From: Lithodes maja
Lineage: Eukaryota > Arthropoda > Malacostraca > Decapoda > Lithodidae
Reading direction: 5' to 3'
NCBI GenBank assembly: GCA_037953745.1
Contig: JBAKBP010007136.1
Location: forward strand, 1-64,000
Length of the DNA stretch: 64,000 bases
Position numbers and translations under genes: made by a program. The first letter of the stretch is position 1, and every line of letters begins with the position of its first letter. Under the pieces are notes generated by a model. It saw only the letters and a program-made list of their open reading frames with translations, was not told the DNA's origin and did no database searches. Shown here in pieces: positions 52,854 through 63,030 of the stretch.

Positions 52854-54176
52854 ACCCAGACACAGCAACAAGACTCCTTCAAGACAATCTCGACACATTA
52901 CATGAATGGTGCACTACAAACAGACTCAATTTAGCCCCAGCTAAATCCACTGCAACCCTCCTCACAAGCTGGATAGGAGAGCACGATTACGTCCCGGGAC
53001 TTAACATAAACAACACACCCCTAACACACACACACACACACCCAAAATCCTAGGAGTAACATAAGACACCCAAATGACATTCAAACAGCACACTACAAAC
53101 ACGAAGAAGAAACTGACACCCAGACTTAACGCCCTCAGATCACTTGCCCACACGAAATTTGGACACAACAAAGAAACCACCACCACAGTCTACAAACAAT
53201 ACATAAGATCAGTTATGGAATACGCAAGCCCGGCCTGGGCTTCCAACCTAGCTGAAACACATTATAAGACCTTACACACCATTCAAAATAAAGCCCTGAA
53301 AATCATCACAGGATGCACAGCTACGACACCCACAGATCACCTACATCAAGAAACCAAAGTCCTCAAAGTCAAAGATCATCTAGACATGAGAGGCACACAA
53401 TTCCTGGCAGCAGCCTAAACGAATCAACACCACCCACTACACTACATGGCTACACACCCACAGACACCAAGAAATATCAAAACAACACCCAGCACACGCT
53501 ATCACACACAAATACTGTCTTCTCTCCCTCCCTGCCCACCCCATACCAACTTCCGGAAGCACATCCATACTCATATCACTCGCCGTTCCATTCACTCACT
53601 CATAGACAACACGCAGCTGCAAGCACGACCTCCCGAAATCCATCCTTCTGAATCCTCCCTTCCTCGCGAGGACAGAGTACACCTGGCCAGGCTGAGATGC
53701 GGACACCATCAGGCTCTTCTGAGCTATCAGAAGAGACTGGATGACTCCGTCGTCGACACCTGCCCGGGTTGTAACACATCACCCCATACTATTAAACACA
53801 TCATAGAAGACTGCATTTCACACAACCACTTAATAATAATAATAATCTTCTGGTTACTTATATAGCGCCCGTCTCTCCTCCTTCGAGGATTCGCAAGCGC
53901 TTGGCTTTCTTTAGTCTACCAGAGACCATTACCCATCCCCCTTGCTCATGGGGAGATGGTAACCACCGGCTGTATCCCAGAAAAACTTTTCAATCTGAGC
54001 GGGGATTGAACGCGAGACCTTCAAGGTGGGAATCAGGCACGCTATCAACTGAGCCAACCGGACGACTTACGCCAACAACACAATTTACACTCTTTGAGAG
54101 CTCTGTGGGAAAGCCCGACCGTGGCCATGGCCTTCCTTAGGGACTCGGGGCTGTTCGGCCAGGCAGCTTAGGGAAC
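52854..54176 (+). pseudogene. LINE-N reverse transcriptase C-terminal part
   Basis: Resumes the host LINE: LLQDNLDTLHEWCTTNRLNL, a (CA)n stretch at 53027-53042, MEYASPAWASNLAETHYKTL, LKIITGCTATTPTDHLHQET, then after a TAA at 53416 RLRCGHHQALLSYQKRLDD, CPGCNTSPHTIKHIIEDC and SGLFGQAA. A SINE splits it at 53828-54066. The tail is (AAC)n at 54172-54187 and AACTACTTTACCA follows at 54186-54198. Confidence 0.85.
53828..54066 (-). mobile_element. tRNA-derived SINE inserted in LINE-N
   Basis: On the minus strand the head has GGTTGGCTCAGTTGATAGCG (A box) and CGCGTTCAATCCCCGC (B box). The tail is (ATT)n, seen as AATAATAATAAT at 53830-53841. CTTA flanks both sides. Removing it restores HNHLRQQHNLHSL of LINE-N. 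Confidence 0.85.
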
Positions 54177-54198
54177 AACAACAACAACTACTTTACCA

Positions 54199-54437
54199 AC
54201 TTTCTGCTTTCATTCTTATCATTTGATACTGGTCTTTATTGAGCTATTACACACAGACGCATCATACGCTCATCTTCTCGGCCTTCCATGTTTTCTACCT
54301 TCAATTTTGTTCTTGTACCCCCTTTTTATCACTCTTACTGTTTTAGAGGTGAGAAATAACAAGTGTGAACTCATTTTTATATTTTAGTTGGATAACAAAT
54401 AAAATGGGATATCACTGTTGAAAGAAACAAGACAATG
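54199..54437. other. No gene seen
   Basis: Plain flank between LINE-N and the next TTAA element. Confidence 0.5.
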
Positions 54438-54558
54438 TTAACCCATAATCTACGACTGTCCTCAATAGTTTTTTTTCCCCCCACCACTCACAGGGGAAAA
54501 AAAAACAAAAAAAAACAAAACAAAAAAAAAATGAGGACGGTCACAGTTGATGGGTTAA
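54438..54558. mobile_element. 121-bp piggyBac-like miniature element
   Basis: TTAACCCATAATCTACGACT on the left and GTCACAGTTGATGGGTTAA on the right; the inner TGTCCTCA / TGAGGACGG pair extends the inverted repeat. The centre is T-rich then A-rich, so it folds back. One of the smallest of its type here. Confidence 0.85.
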
Positions 54559-54756
54559 GTAATACTTATACAGTACGGTATATATAATTAAATGGAGTAT
54601 CATTGTTGTAAGATGCTAAGAAAACGAGGTAGATTACATTAAGAAATACAGTACATCAATAATAAGTAAGGTACTGTAGGGTATAATTGGTGCCAGATAA
54701 AGTGAATGACTTGAAAAGGATTACAAAGGAAAGCAAGCACCAACAGATGTACTCAC

Positions 54757-54933
54757 AATAAGGATGGCCACAGTGGTGCCGAGGATGAACCCTGAGAATA
54801 CATCCGACCAGTGGTGCTTGTAGTCTGAGATGCGGGAGAGGGAGGTGTAGAACGTCAACATCAGACACACAAACTGTGCGAACGGCCGCACCAGCTTGGG
54901 ACCTTTGAACTTATACCTCATTTGTAAGTAGAT
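54757..54933 (-). CDS. Lipid phosphate phosphatase (PLPP/wunen family), penultimate coding exon
   Basis: 177-bp exon on the minus strand between acceptor CTTTCCAG (54934-54941) and donor GTGAGT (54751-54756), starting and ending in phase 0 and encoding 59 residues from IYLQMRYKFKGPK. LVRPFAQFVCLMLTFYTSL is a membrane helix. SRISDYKHHWSD matches the PAP2/LPP C3 motif SRx5Hx3D, whose His is the catalytic nucleophile. VFSGFILGTTVAILI starts the last helix, which is completed by VSDLF in the exon at 24296-24445. PLPP proteins hydrolyse phosphate from lysophosphatidate and related lipids. Earlier exons with the C1 and C2 motifs are not in this window. Confidence 0.93.
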
Positions 54934-55026
54934 CTGGAAAGAAGTAAGGCATTTTGCACAATCCAGTCAACCAAGTGGTCAAATTCCAGTAATACAATAC
55001 AGTACAGTATATAATATCTTTCTACA

Positions 55027-55310
55027 TACAGAGTCCACCTGGCCAGGCTGAGATGCGGACACCATCCAGCTCTCCTGAGCTATCAGAAGAGACTGGATGA
55101 CTCCGTTGTCGACGCCTGCCCGGGATGTAACACAGCACCCCACACCATTAAACACATCATAGAAGACTGCATTTCACACAACCACTTACGCCAACAACAC
55201 AATCTACACTCAATGAGAGCTCTGTGGGAAGGCCCGATCGTGGCCATGGCCTTCCTCAGGGACTCGGGGCTGTTCGGCCAGGCAGCTTAGGGAAGAACAA
55301 CAACAACAAC
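55027..55310 (+). pseudogene. LINE-N 3' end with 13-bp target duplication
   Basis: Starts CAGAGTCCACCTGGCCAGGC-like and encodes DACPGCNTAPHTIKHIIEDC, MRALWEGPIVAMAFLRDSG and LFGQAA before an (AAC)n tail. ATATCTTTCTACA flanks it (55014-55026 and 55311-55323). 5'-truncated. Confidence 0.93.
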
Positions 55311-55323
55311 ATATCTTTCTACA

Positions 55324-55448
55324 GCACTTAACAGGCTTCGAACTACCTCTCCTAACCTTTATTACTACCACAGAACCTTAATACACTGCACAAAGTCGTC
55401 TAAAAGCTACAATAGAATTAAAAAGTGGTCGCCGGTATAGAAGGGGTT
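55324..55448. mobile_element. Right half of a TTAA miniature element
   Basis: AACAGGCTTCGAACTAC...CACTGCACAAAGTCGT...CGCCGGTATAGAAGGGGTTAA matches 29319-29537. The left half is not clear before the LINE-N insertion. Confidence 0.7.
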
Positions 55449-55454
55449 AATGAT

Positions 55455-56034
55455 ACTACAGTAAACTCCCTTTTATCCAAAAATAATGAGTTTAGACATT
55501 TTGGATAGGCGATTTTTAACCCTTCCTACCCGGGCTGCCTTAGGTAAGGACAGCACGAAAGAAGGGCAGCTACCCGGTATGCCTTATCTAAGGCATGAGC
55601 TTAATAGCCTAATTAAGCTTGGTCCGAACGCCGTGCGTACGACGTATGTCAACAAACCCAAGCGTTCGTCACCGCACCTCCGAAATCAAGAAGGAGAAGA
55701 CTCCTCAATGTTATTGTTATGACGTCATGACGAAATTAGTGTCTAAAAAGCCCCCATATTGGCAACATCTCTGCAATATTGGCTCCACTGAAATCGTCAT
55801 CACAACTGAACCAGTTGACTTACAGAGCTCTACTCAATGCCAAAATACAGATTGAAAACCGCACTACGATTATAGATGAGTGGGAAAGTTCTAGCAGTGA
55901 AAATAAACATAAATACGGTAGCCTAGGCCTAGACGTTTTTCGGCCATATCGCCCGGGTAGGGGCGACCGTCATTAGCTAAGACTGCCCGGGTAGGAAGGG
56001 TTAAGGATAAACGAGAGTACCTCTATATAAAGCT
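55455..56034. mobile_element. Small TA-flanked inverted-repeat element, split
   Basis: The left end TACAGTAAACTCCCTTTTAT and the right end ATAAACGAGAGTACCTCTA are imperfect inverted repeats, in pieces 55457-55515 and 56005-56027. The TTAA element 55516-56004 is inserted in it. Without the insert it is about 85 bp. Confidence 0.65.
55516..56004. mobile_element. piggyBac-like miniature element, inverted copy of the 56550 family
   Basis: TTAACCCTTCCTACCCGGGC and GCCCGGGTAGGAAGGGTTAA are perfect 20-base inverted ends at TTAA sites. The interior (GGTAGCCTAGGCCTAGACGT, AAATCGTCATCACAAC) is the reverse of 56550-57037. Confidence 0.95.
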
Positions 56035-56059
56035 AAATATGTGTACAAATGGCCAAATA

Positions 56060-56337
56060 TGTTAATGTGTGTGGGAGTGCAAACTGGTTATATTGTGAGC
56101 AGACAATCGACACACGAGTTTGCCCAACTAGTTTCCCGCCAAATTGCGTGGTCTACTATTTGCTGACGTGTAAGAGATGACGTCACAACTGGACCGATTA
56201 GGCGGGCTAGCTGTCAGGACGGAGTCAGTCGTTTACAACACGAGCGCTGCTCAATTCCTGTAAACTACAAATAGGTAAATACAAATAGGTAAATACATAC
56301 GGGTGAGTGGTGAACACGGCCATTGAGCTAATTAACA
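56060..56337 (+). repeat. Copia 5' LTR (278 bp)
   Basis: Starts TGTTAAT and ends ATTAACA, a perfect 7-base inverted repeat with the TG...CA ends of LTRs, right before the primer site. ATAGGTAAATACAA-type words are repeated at 56271-56296. The partner LTR is outside the window, so the left boundary is inferred from the inverted repeat. Confidence 0.8.
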
Positions 56338-56338
56338 T

Positions 56339-56351
56339 TGGTAGCAGAGCG
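56339..56351 (+). promoter_or_regulatory. Primer-binding site for initiator tRNA-Met
   Basis: TGGTAGCAGAG matches 11 bases of the complement of the 3' end (CUCUGCUACCA) of animal initiator tRNA-Met. It starts one base after the LTR. This is where minus-strand DNA synthesis begins. Confidence 0.85.
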
Positions 56352-56365
56352 TAGTTCGGAAAACA

Positions 56366-57770
56366 ATGGCGTGTTCAACTAAGTGGCCACCGAAACTGGA
56401 GAATGAGGATGGGTATGAAAACTGGAAAAAAGATATAAACATTTGGTGTGAGTTGGCAGATTTGGCCAAGAAAAAAACAGGCATTGGCGATCCACTTGTC
56501 TCTAACAGGGCGGGCAAGAGAGGCCTCGTCCGAAATACCCGCCGCGGACTTAACCCTCCAGCCCCGGCTATGTATTATATATATATTCCTTGAAACCCGG
56601 GTGTTTTTGCCGAAAAACGTCTAGGCTAGGCTACCGTATATTCGTTAATCAGACTGCTTCCCGCATTCCCGCGCATCCCCAAGCGTAGCTGTGTTATTTA
56701 CCTGTAGAATGGCATTAAGTAGAGCTCTCTAAGTCAACTGGTTGAGCTGTGATGATGATTTCATTGGAGATAACTTTATGGCCAAAACAGCCACTTTACA
56801 CCACTTTTCGATACTTAACAACAACATACAGGCACACACGAACAAGCGACGCTCTCCTTCTTGTGGCCGGAGATGCGGAGCGTCGGTCCAGCCGGCTGTT
56901 GTTTACATGCGTCGGACCGACGCCTCGCACACGAAGCTCACAGGCTTTCAACCACTGGGCGTTCAAGAGGCCATCCGGGTTCCTGTTATATGCTTTTTTA
57001 TGGGCGTTCAAGAGCCCATCCGTGGTGAGAGGGTTAAACAAAGACGACGGAGTTGAAGTATTGTTAAAGAAGCTTGATGAGTTTTTACTGGTGGACTAAG
57101 GAAGACGGCAGTTTGCGGCGTTCCACGACATTTATAATCTACGGCGGCCTAGTGACATGAATATGCGTACCTTCGTGTCTAAGTTTGAGCATACGTATTT
57201 TAAATGTTCGGAACAGGATATGATATTACCGGATGCAGTAAAGGCCTTTATGCTGTTGTCCGCTTGTAATTTGTCTGATAATGAAAGACAGTTGGCCATG
57301 TTACTGAAGTGAGTTATGAACATATGAAGTCAGGTCTGTGCCGTATTTTTGGTGGTGAGACAGCAGCTGTTGGGACAAGTGTTGTGAATGTTAAAAGTGA
57401 ACCTGTGTTTGTTACTGAAGGTAAAAGTGACATGAAGGAAGAGGAAGCATTATATACAGGCGGTGTGGGTCGAGAACGGCCTTTAGCTAGAAGAGGTGCT
57501 ATGAGAAGCCGTGGTAGAGGTTTTAATCATAGATATGGCAGGAAACAAAATCCTTTGGGGCCCGATGGTAGAGTGTCAAAATGTGCAGTTTGTGGTTCAA
57601 AATTTCATTGGGCTAGAGATTGTCCTGATGCATATGAGAATAAAGGGAATTTTTGTGAAAGGGATGATGCGGAAGAGACAGTGCATTTATCCATGTTTAT
57701 GGGTTATGCTGGTGAGGATGACAAGCACAGTGGAAAGTTGCAGAAGCTTGTTGATGAAGCTAAGGGTTGT
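56366..57770 (+). pseudogene. Copia Gag (interrupted)
   Basis: ATG at 56366: MACSTKWPPKLENEDGYENW, INIWCELADLAKK. An extra base in the A run near 56473 shifts the frame; the +1 frame then reads on to LSLTGRARE. The TTAA element splits it at 56550-57037. After it come VEVLLKKLDEFLLVD, a TAA, FHDIYNLRRPSDMNMRTFVS, a frameshift at about 57308 and a CCHC knuckle CAVCGSKFHWARDC (Cx2Cx4Hx4C), the nucleic-acid-binding part of Gag. It ends where LINE-C is inserted. Confidence 0.88.
56550..57037. mobile_element. piggyBac-like miniature element inside Copia Gag
   Basis: TTAA at 56550-56553 and 57034-57037; ends TTAACCCTCCAGCCCCGG and GTGAGAGGGTTAA. About 488 bp. Nearly the same sequence is at 60530-61017 and, inverted and more diverged, at 55516-56004. 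Confidence 0.9.
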
Positions 57771-58483
57771 GCTGTACTTACACTAGTTGTACTTACACTA
57801 GTTGTATTTGCGGGAGTGAGCATGCTCGTTAATTCCCGCCTCCTAAGATATGTTTGTCATACCGTGCTTTGAAACTATGCACTGATGGTGCAGACACAAC
57901 TTCGGCTGGCAATTTGTTCCACCCACTAATCGAGTTGGTAGGAAATCTTTTACTTTTCAGATCAGATTTACTATTAAGCACTTTTAGTTTGTAGCTGTGA
58001 CCTCTTGTTCTCTCACCTCTATCCCTCTCTATGAAGTTTTCTTGGTCGATTTTGTCAATACCTCTAACACATTTGTATATCTGAATTTGCTGTCCTCGTT
58101 TCCTTCTCTGTTCCAGTGTAGGTAGATTCAATCTCTCGAGCCTCTCCTGGTACTCCAAATTTTCCAAACCTGGGATCATCCTCGTAGCTGCTCTCTGTAC
58201 CCTCTCAATTTTGTGGATATGTTTCTTCATGTGAGGGGACCACACTACAGATGCATATTCCATCCTGGGTCTTATTATTGCCGTTATTATTTGTTTCATG
58301 GTGTTTTCATTAAGATAATTGAAAGACATCCTGATATTTGCCAATAGTGTTAGTGATTCTCTCACTATCTTATTTACGTGGCTTTCTGGAGACATGTTAT
58401 CCTTAAATTCTATCCCCAAGTCTTTTTCTTTTTCTGCTTTGGGAATCACTTCGTTTCCTAGTTTATAATCTTTTCTAGGTCTG

Positions 58484-59250
58484 TACAGTCAGGCCCCCCA
58501 ATACGCGATTCCACAATTCGCGAAAACCCTAATACACGAGTGACCCCTCGAAAATAACATTAATTAATTAAACATTAATTACGCGAGGTGGTACCACAAT
58601 ACACGAATCGAGAGCTAAGAAGGGGCCAAATCCGCTATTCCCGCTTGATACGCGAGCACGTCTACGTTTCACGAGGCCCAGGAGTAGCTCCGAAAAAAGA
58701 AGAAGACGGGCATACGCCTGCCTTCCCTCCCGCTTACCCTCCCTCCCTCCCTCCCACAGTCCCGCTCAAGCGCTCATAGCCGTGCGGAGTGACCAAACGT
58801 TTGTAGTGCCTGCCACTTTTTTCGCCATGCCACGCCAATATAAGAAGATAACACACAAAATGAAGGTGGAAGTGTTGGATCGCAAGAAAAAAGGAGAAGG
58901 AAACTGTGCAATAGGCTTGTCAGAGTAAACTGTTCGTACGATTTGGTCAGGGAGGGAGAAGTTGGAGAAAATCGTGAAGTCCTACGGTCCTAGTCCTAGC
59001 CTATCTACTACTAATTTTAAGGTAAGGTTTCATATTTTTATTCATTGTTCTTATTATATATAAGATATAGACTGTACTGTAGAGCCAAAAATGTCGAAAA
59101 TAAGGCCAACATTTTTGAAAATAGGCCATAATTGAGAGACGTCACCCAATCTAATTATTCCCATTTAAAGTTAGTTCCACAATACACGAATTCACAATAC
59201 GCGATGCCTCCTGTCACCCCTATTCTCGCGAATTGGGGGGCCTGACTGTA
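58484..59250 (-). mobile_element. pogo/Tigger-type element inserted in LINE-C
   Basis: TACAGTCAGGCCCCCCAATA and its inverse (ATTGGGGGGCCTGACTGTA) bound 767 bp. The target is TA: the uninterrupted LINE-C has GCAAGTACAGACC at about 52133, here the TA is duplicated. AATACGCGA-type words occur in both arms. Orientation of transposase remnant is on the plus strand (see 58827). Confidence 0.93.
58827..59030 (+). pseudogene. pogo/Tigger transposase, N-terminal helix-turn-helix remnant
   Basis: ATG at 58827 reads MPRQYKKITHKMKVEVLDRK, GEGNCAIGLSE, stop TAA (58926), TVRTIWSGREKLEKIVKSYG. This is the CENP-B/psq-type DNA-binding domain at the start of Tigger transposases. The stop replaces a Ser-type codon and the catalytic DDE part is absent, so the element is non-autonomous. 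Confidence 0.8.
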
Positions 59251-60529
59251 CTTGCTTTTACCCATTTCTAGAGTCTTACATTTCCCTGCATTGAACTCCA
59301 TATTCCATTTGATGCTCCATTCATGGATCTTTTGCAAATCTGCTTGGAGCTCAAGGCAATCCTCCTGGGTTCTGATCGTTTTAAGCAGTTTAGCATCGTC
59401 CGCAAACATGCTCATGTAGCTTGTTAGTCCCTCAGGTAAGTCATTTACAAATATCAGAAACATGATTGGGGCTAGGACAGATCCTTGTGGTACCCCACTC
59501 GTAATTTGAGTCCAGTTTGACGATTTCCCCCTTACTGTTGTTCTCATCTGTCTTCCGCTAAGGTAGCTCTCCATCCATTTCAGCAGTTTGTCTCCTACTT
59601 TTCCCTCATGTTTTAATTTCCACAGCAATCTCTTGTGTGGAACTTTGTCAAATGCCTTTTTAAAGTCTAGGTAGGCACAGTCTACCCATCCTTCCCTCTT
59701 GTCCACTGTGTCTATTACTCTAGAGTAAAAACTCAACAAGTTGCTTACACATGATCTGCCTCCTCTGAATCCAAATTGTCGGTCAGTAATTAATCTTTTG
59801 GATTCCAGGTAGTTAACCCATTTGTCCCTTATTAATCCTTCCAGAATCTTCATGAGGATGCTCAATAGTGATACAGGTCTATAGTTCAGTGGTTTATCTC
59901 TGCTTCCTCCCTTAAATATAGGAATAATGTTTGCTCTTTTCCATTCTGTAGGTACTATCCCTGTGTCCAATGATTTGGTCATTATGTCATATAACGGTAT
60001 ACTCAGTTCCTTAGCATTTTCTTTAATAATCCAGCCTGATACTCCGTCCGGTCCAGCGGCTTTGTTTGGATCCACCTTACTCATTTTGTCTATGAGCTCT
60101 GGTCTGTTAAATGTGACTTCCGGCATTTCCTCTGTACCTATCTCATTGGATTCTGGTGCAATGAATTCTCCTTCTTTTGTAAATACTGATGCAAAATTTC
60201 TATTTAGTTCTTCCGCAATCTCTGTATCCTCTTCTATGATTCTGTTTCCACTTTTAATCTTTACGATCGTGGCTTTTATCTTCCTTTTGCCGTTTACAAA
60301 CTTGAAAAACATTTTTGGATTCTTTTCATAGTTCTCCACTATCCCCTTCTCATGGTTTGCCTCTGACCTCCTCCTCATTTCTGTGTATTTGTTTCTCTCC
60401 TCTTTATACTTTTGCCTGTTATCTTCCGAATCCCAGTTTCTCATCTTTTTCCAGGCTTTGTTTTTTGCTTCCTGTGCTTGCCTACATTCGCGGTTAAACC
60501 ATACTTTGCGATTACTTTTTTTCCTTTTA

Positions 60530-61017
60530 TTAACCCTCCAGCCCCGGTTATGTATTATATATATATTCCTCGAAACCCGGGTGTTTTGGCCGAAAAACGT
60601 CTAGGCTAGGCTACCGTATATTCGTTAATCAGACTGCTTACCGCATTCCCGCGCATCCCCAAGCATAGCTGTGTTATTTACCTGTAAAATGGCATTAAGT
60701 AGAGCTCTCTAAGTCAACTGGGTGAGCTGTGATGATGATTTCATTGGAGATAACTTTATGGCCAAACCAGCCACTTTACACCACTTTTCGATACTGAACA
60801 ACAACATACAGGCACACAAGAACAAGCGACGCTCTCCTTCTTGTGGCCGGAGATGCGGAGCGTCGGTCCAGCCGGCTGTTGTTTACATGCGTCGGACCGA
60901 CGCCTCGCACAGCAAGCTCACAGGCTGTGACGTCGTGGGTGCATAAGAGGCCTTCCGGGTACCTGGTACATGCTTTTTTATGGGCGTACATGAGGTCATC
61001 CGGGAACCAAGGGTTAA
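60530..61017. mobile_element. piggyBac-like miniature element inside LINE-C
   Basis: TTAA at 60530-60533 and 61014-61017. The empty site is present in the other LINE-C copy at about 50853-50858 (GTACGTTAATAAAAGG). About 90% or more like 56550-57037 by eye. Confidence 0.95.
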
Positions 61018-61256
61018 CGTACTTAGGGACAAAAGTTTTTATACCAGTATCATAGATCTCCATGAATGCCTTGAGTTTTTTGTCTACCTCACTTTCAGAT
61101 AACACCTGATCCCAATTTTGTGACTTGAAAAAATCCTGTAGTCCTTCGAAATCGGTTCTGGAATACATCCAGTGATTTTCCTTGTGCTTTTCCCTTCCCT
61201 TGGGTAGATTATACTTCAATAGTAAGTCTATGTCTAGAACTGCATGGTCGCTTTTT

Positions 61257-61631
61257 CCTAGTGTGCTGGATACTGGATGTTCTACAACTGTGTGTGGATC
61301 GGAATGGATTGAAAATTACATTCATGAGTTAAGTGATTATGAAAAAGCTCAAATTACCGAAGGCACTTCAACTTCGACTTTTACACTTGCGGATGGAGCC
61401 ACAGTGCCATCGATGAAGCGAGTGACCATGCCATGCCGGGTGGGTAATATGCGTGCGCCTATCGTGACGGATGTGGTAGAGTGTAACGTTCCTTTGCTTT
61501 TGAGTAAAACGTCAATGAAAAAGGCGAAAATGGTGTTGGATTTTGAGACGAACATGGTGAGAGTTTGTGGACAAGACATTCGTTTGGAGTCTACGTCATC
61601 GGGACACTATCTGTTGCCCATTTCGTTCTGA
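61257..61631 (+). pseudogene. Copia protease
   Basis: Open frame with DTGCSTTVCGSEW, the retropepsin DTG motif, then a typical Copia protease body (STFTLADGATVPSMKRVTMP, IVTDVVECNVPLLLSKTSMK, MVLDFETNMV). It cleaves the Copia polyprotein. The DTG is right at the LINE-C junction. A TGA at 61629 ends the frame. Confidence 0.88.
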
Positions 61632-62300
61632 CTAAGCCAGAAATCCAGGAGTATGGTTACACTGGCATCATTAGAAACCGGTGGAAAAGGAACTGCACTG
61701 AAGCTTCACAGACAATTTGGTCACCCTACGTCGGCTAAGCTATTGAAACTTGTGAAGGATGCGGGAATTAACAATGCTGACTTGGAACGGTCAATAAGTG
61801 AAGTGTCTGAAACCTGTGAAGTTTGTTGCAAATTCAAGAAGGTTAGGCCTCGTCCTGTGGTGTGCCTGCCTATGGCGAATAAATTTAATGAGACTGTGGC
61901 TATGGACTTAAAGGTTTGGGGGAGACAGTATTTTTTGGTTTTGGTTGACTTGGCCACAAGATATTGCAGTGCGGTAGTAATTAATGATAAGTGTGCCTCT
62001 ACCATCCTTCATGGAGTGTTTCGGAGCTGGATTACTGTGTTTGGCCCACCAAGGAAGTTTCTTACCGATAATGGGGGTGAATTTAACAATACTGATATAC
62101 GTACGCTAGGTGAGGCTTTTAACATAAAGATTATGGCCACAGCTGCTGAGAGCCCTTGGAGTAATGGGGTTTGTGAACGTAAGAATGCGGTGATAGGTGA
62201 TACTGTGAGGAAAGTCATGGCAGATACACGTTGTAACTTAGGTGGCTTTGGCTTGGGCGATTTCTGCGAGGAATGCCCTTACGAACTATTCGGGCTTCTC
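61632..62300 (+). pseudogene. Copia integrase, zinc finger and catalytic core
   Basis: His-His-Cys-Cys finger: LHRQFGH ... CEVCCKFKK. Catalytic D,D(35)E-type core: VAMDLKVWGRQYFLVLVDLA, FLTDNGGEFNN and SPWSNGVCERKNAVI. It inserts the cDNA. A frameshift near 62245 moves the continuation to another frame. Confidence 0.92.
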
Positions 62301-63030
62301 GCCTAACCAGCTTGTTTTGGGCTACAACCCTGTACTTCCTAGTGTATGGGCCAATGATCCTCCTGCGTTGGGGACGCCTCCGTCCTGCATTGTGAGAGAT
62401 AACTTGAATGCTCTTCACACGGCGAGACAGGAATTTCTGAGGATAGAATCCTGTGAGCGGTTGACCAGGGCTTTGCGGCACAATGTGCGCCCAAGTGATT
62501 CGAACATTGTACAGAATGGTGATGAAGTATTTTATAAGAGAAATGACGGTCATGAGTGGCACGGCCCTGGTATCGTAATCGGCAGAGATAGGAAGCAAGT
62601 TTTGGTAAGACACGGGGGCATCTATGTGAGAGCTCACGAGTGTCGTATAGCGCCGGCTCCGGGAAAGGATACAGTGGTTGAGGTTTCCAATACTGAGTTG
62701 GGCGAGAAGGAATCCAGTGAAGAGTCTTCGGGAGCTGTGTCGCAATACCCTCCAGATGATGAGTCCAAGGATGGTGACATGGTGGACATTCAGCCTGCAG
62801 TAGCTGATACATCCGCTGATCAGGCTTCTAAGATCAAGATTGGCCAGCGGATTAGAGGTATTCATGCAGAGAGTGGAGCGTCGGTGTCTGGAAAAATTGT
62901 GAGTCGTGCCGGCAAAGCAACTGGGCAGTACAACTTACAAAGAGACTCTGATGGCGGTATTGGCTGGGTGGATGTGCAGAAGGATTTTAGCACATGGGAA
63001 GTGGTAGATGATAATGTTGATTCTGTTCCA
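62301..63030 (+). pseudogene. Copia integrase C-terminal region and linker
   Basis: The 62242-63036 frame: NALTNYSGFSPNQLVLGYNP, CIVRDNLNALHTARQEFLRI, GDEVFYKRNDGHEWHGPGIV, VLVRHGGIYVRAHECRI (an SH3-like fold of the integrase C-terminus), then an acidic spacer (EKESSEESSGAVSQYPPDDE). Ends by frameshift at about 63025. Confidence 0.85.

Larger units (their letters stand above)
24446..54756 (-). other. PLPP gene intron, about 30.3 kb, filled with transposons
   Basis: It lies between a GTGAGT donor at 54751-54756 (minus strand) and a CAG acceptor at 24446-24448. No further host exon was recognised inside. It contains LINE, SINE, Copia-free DNA-element and satellite insertions listed separately, including a nearly intact LINE-C on the opposite strand (49012-52853). 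Confidence 0.8.
57771..61256 (-). mobile_element. LINE-C, second copy, antisense in Copia, 5'-truncated
   Basis: Minus-strand copy whose tail (two CTTACACTAGTTGTA units at 57775-57807) is at the low-coordinate end. ORF2 from the endonuclease SDH region (about 61250) to the stop at 57829. It is nearly identical to 49012-52853 (a few substitutions, e.g. KYVRG to KCVRG). TGTGCTG-like bases flank both sides; joining the Copia sequence across the insertion restores the protease start. Two DNA elements are inserted in it. Confidence 0.93.
57829..61256 (-). pseudogene. LINE-C ORF2 (endonuclease end, RT, C-terminus), split by two DNA elements
   Basis: Pieces: 61018-61256 (endonuclease end and linker), 59251-60529 (linker and RT with LDFKKAFDKVP, GVPQGSVLAPIM, FADDAKLL) and 57829-58483 (C-terminal domain). 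Each piece stays in frame, so the coding was intact when the DNA elements arrived. Confidence 0.92.

Noticed and set aside
55486..55976. Open frames between 55486 and 55976 as host exons
   Set aside because: They lie within the 55516-56004 TTAA element, which has perfect inverted ends and relatives at 56550 and 60530.
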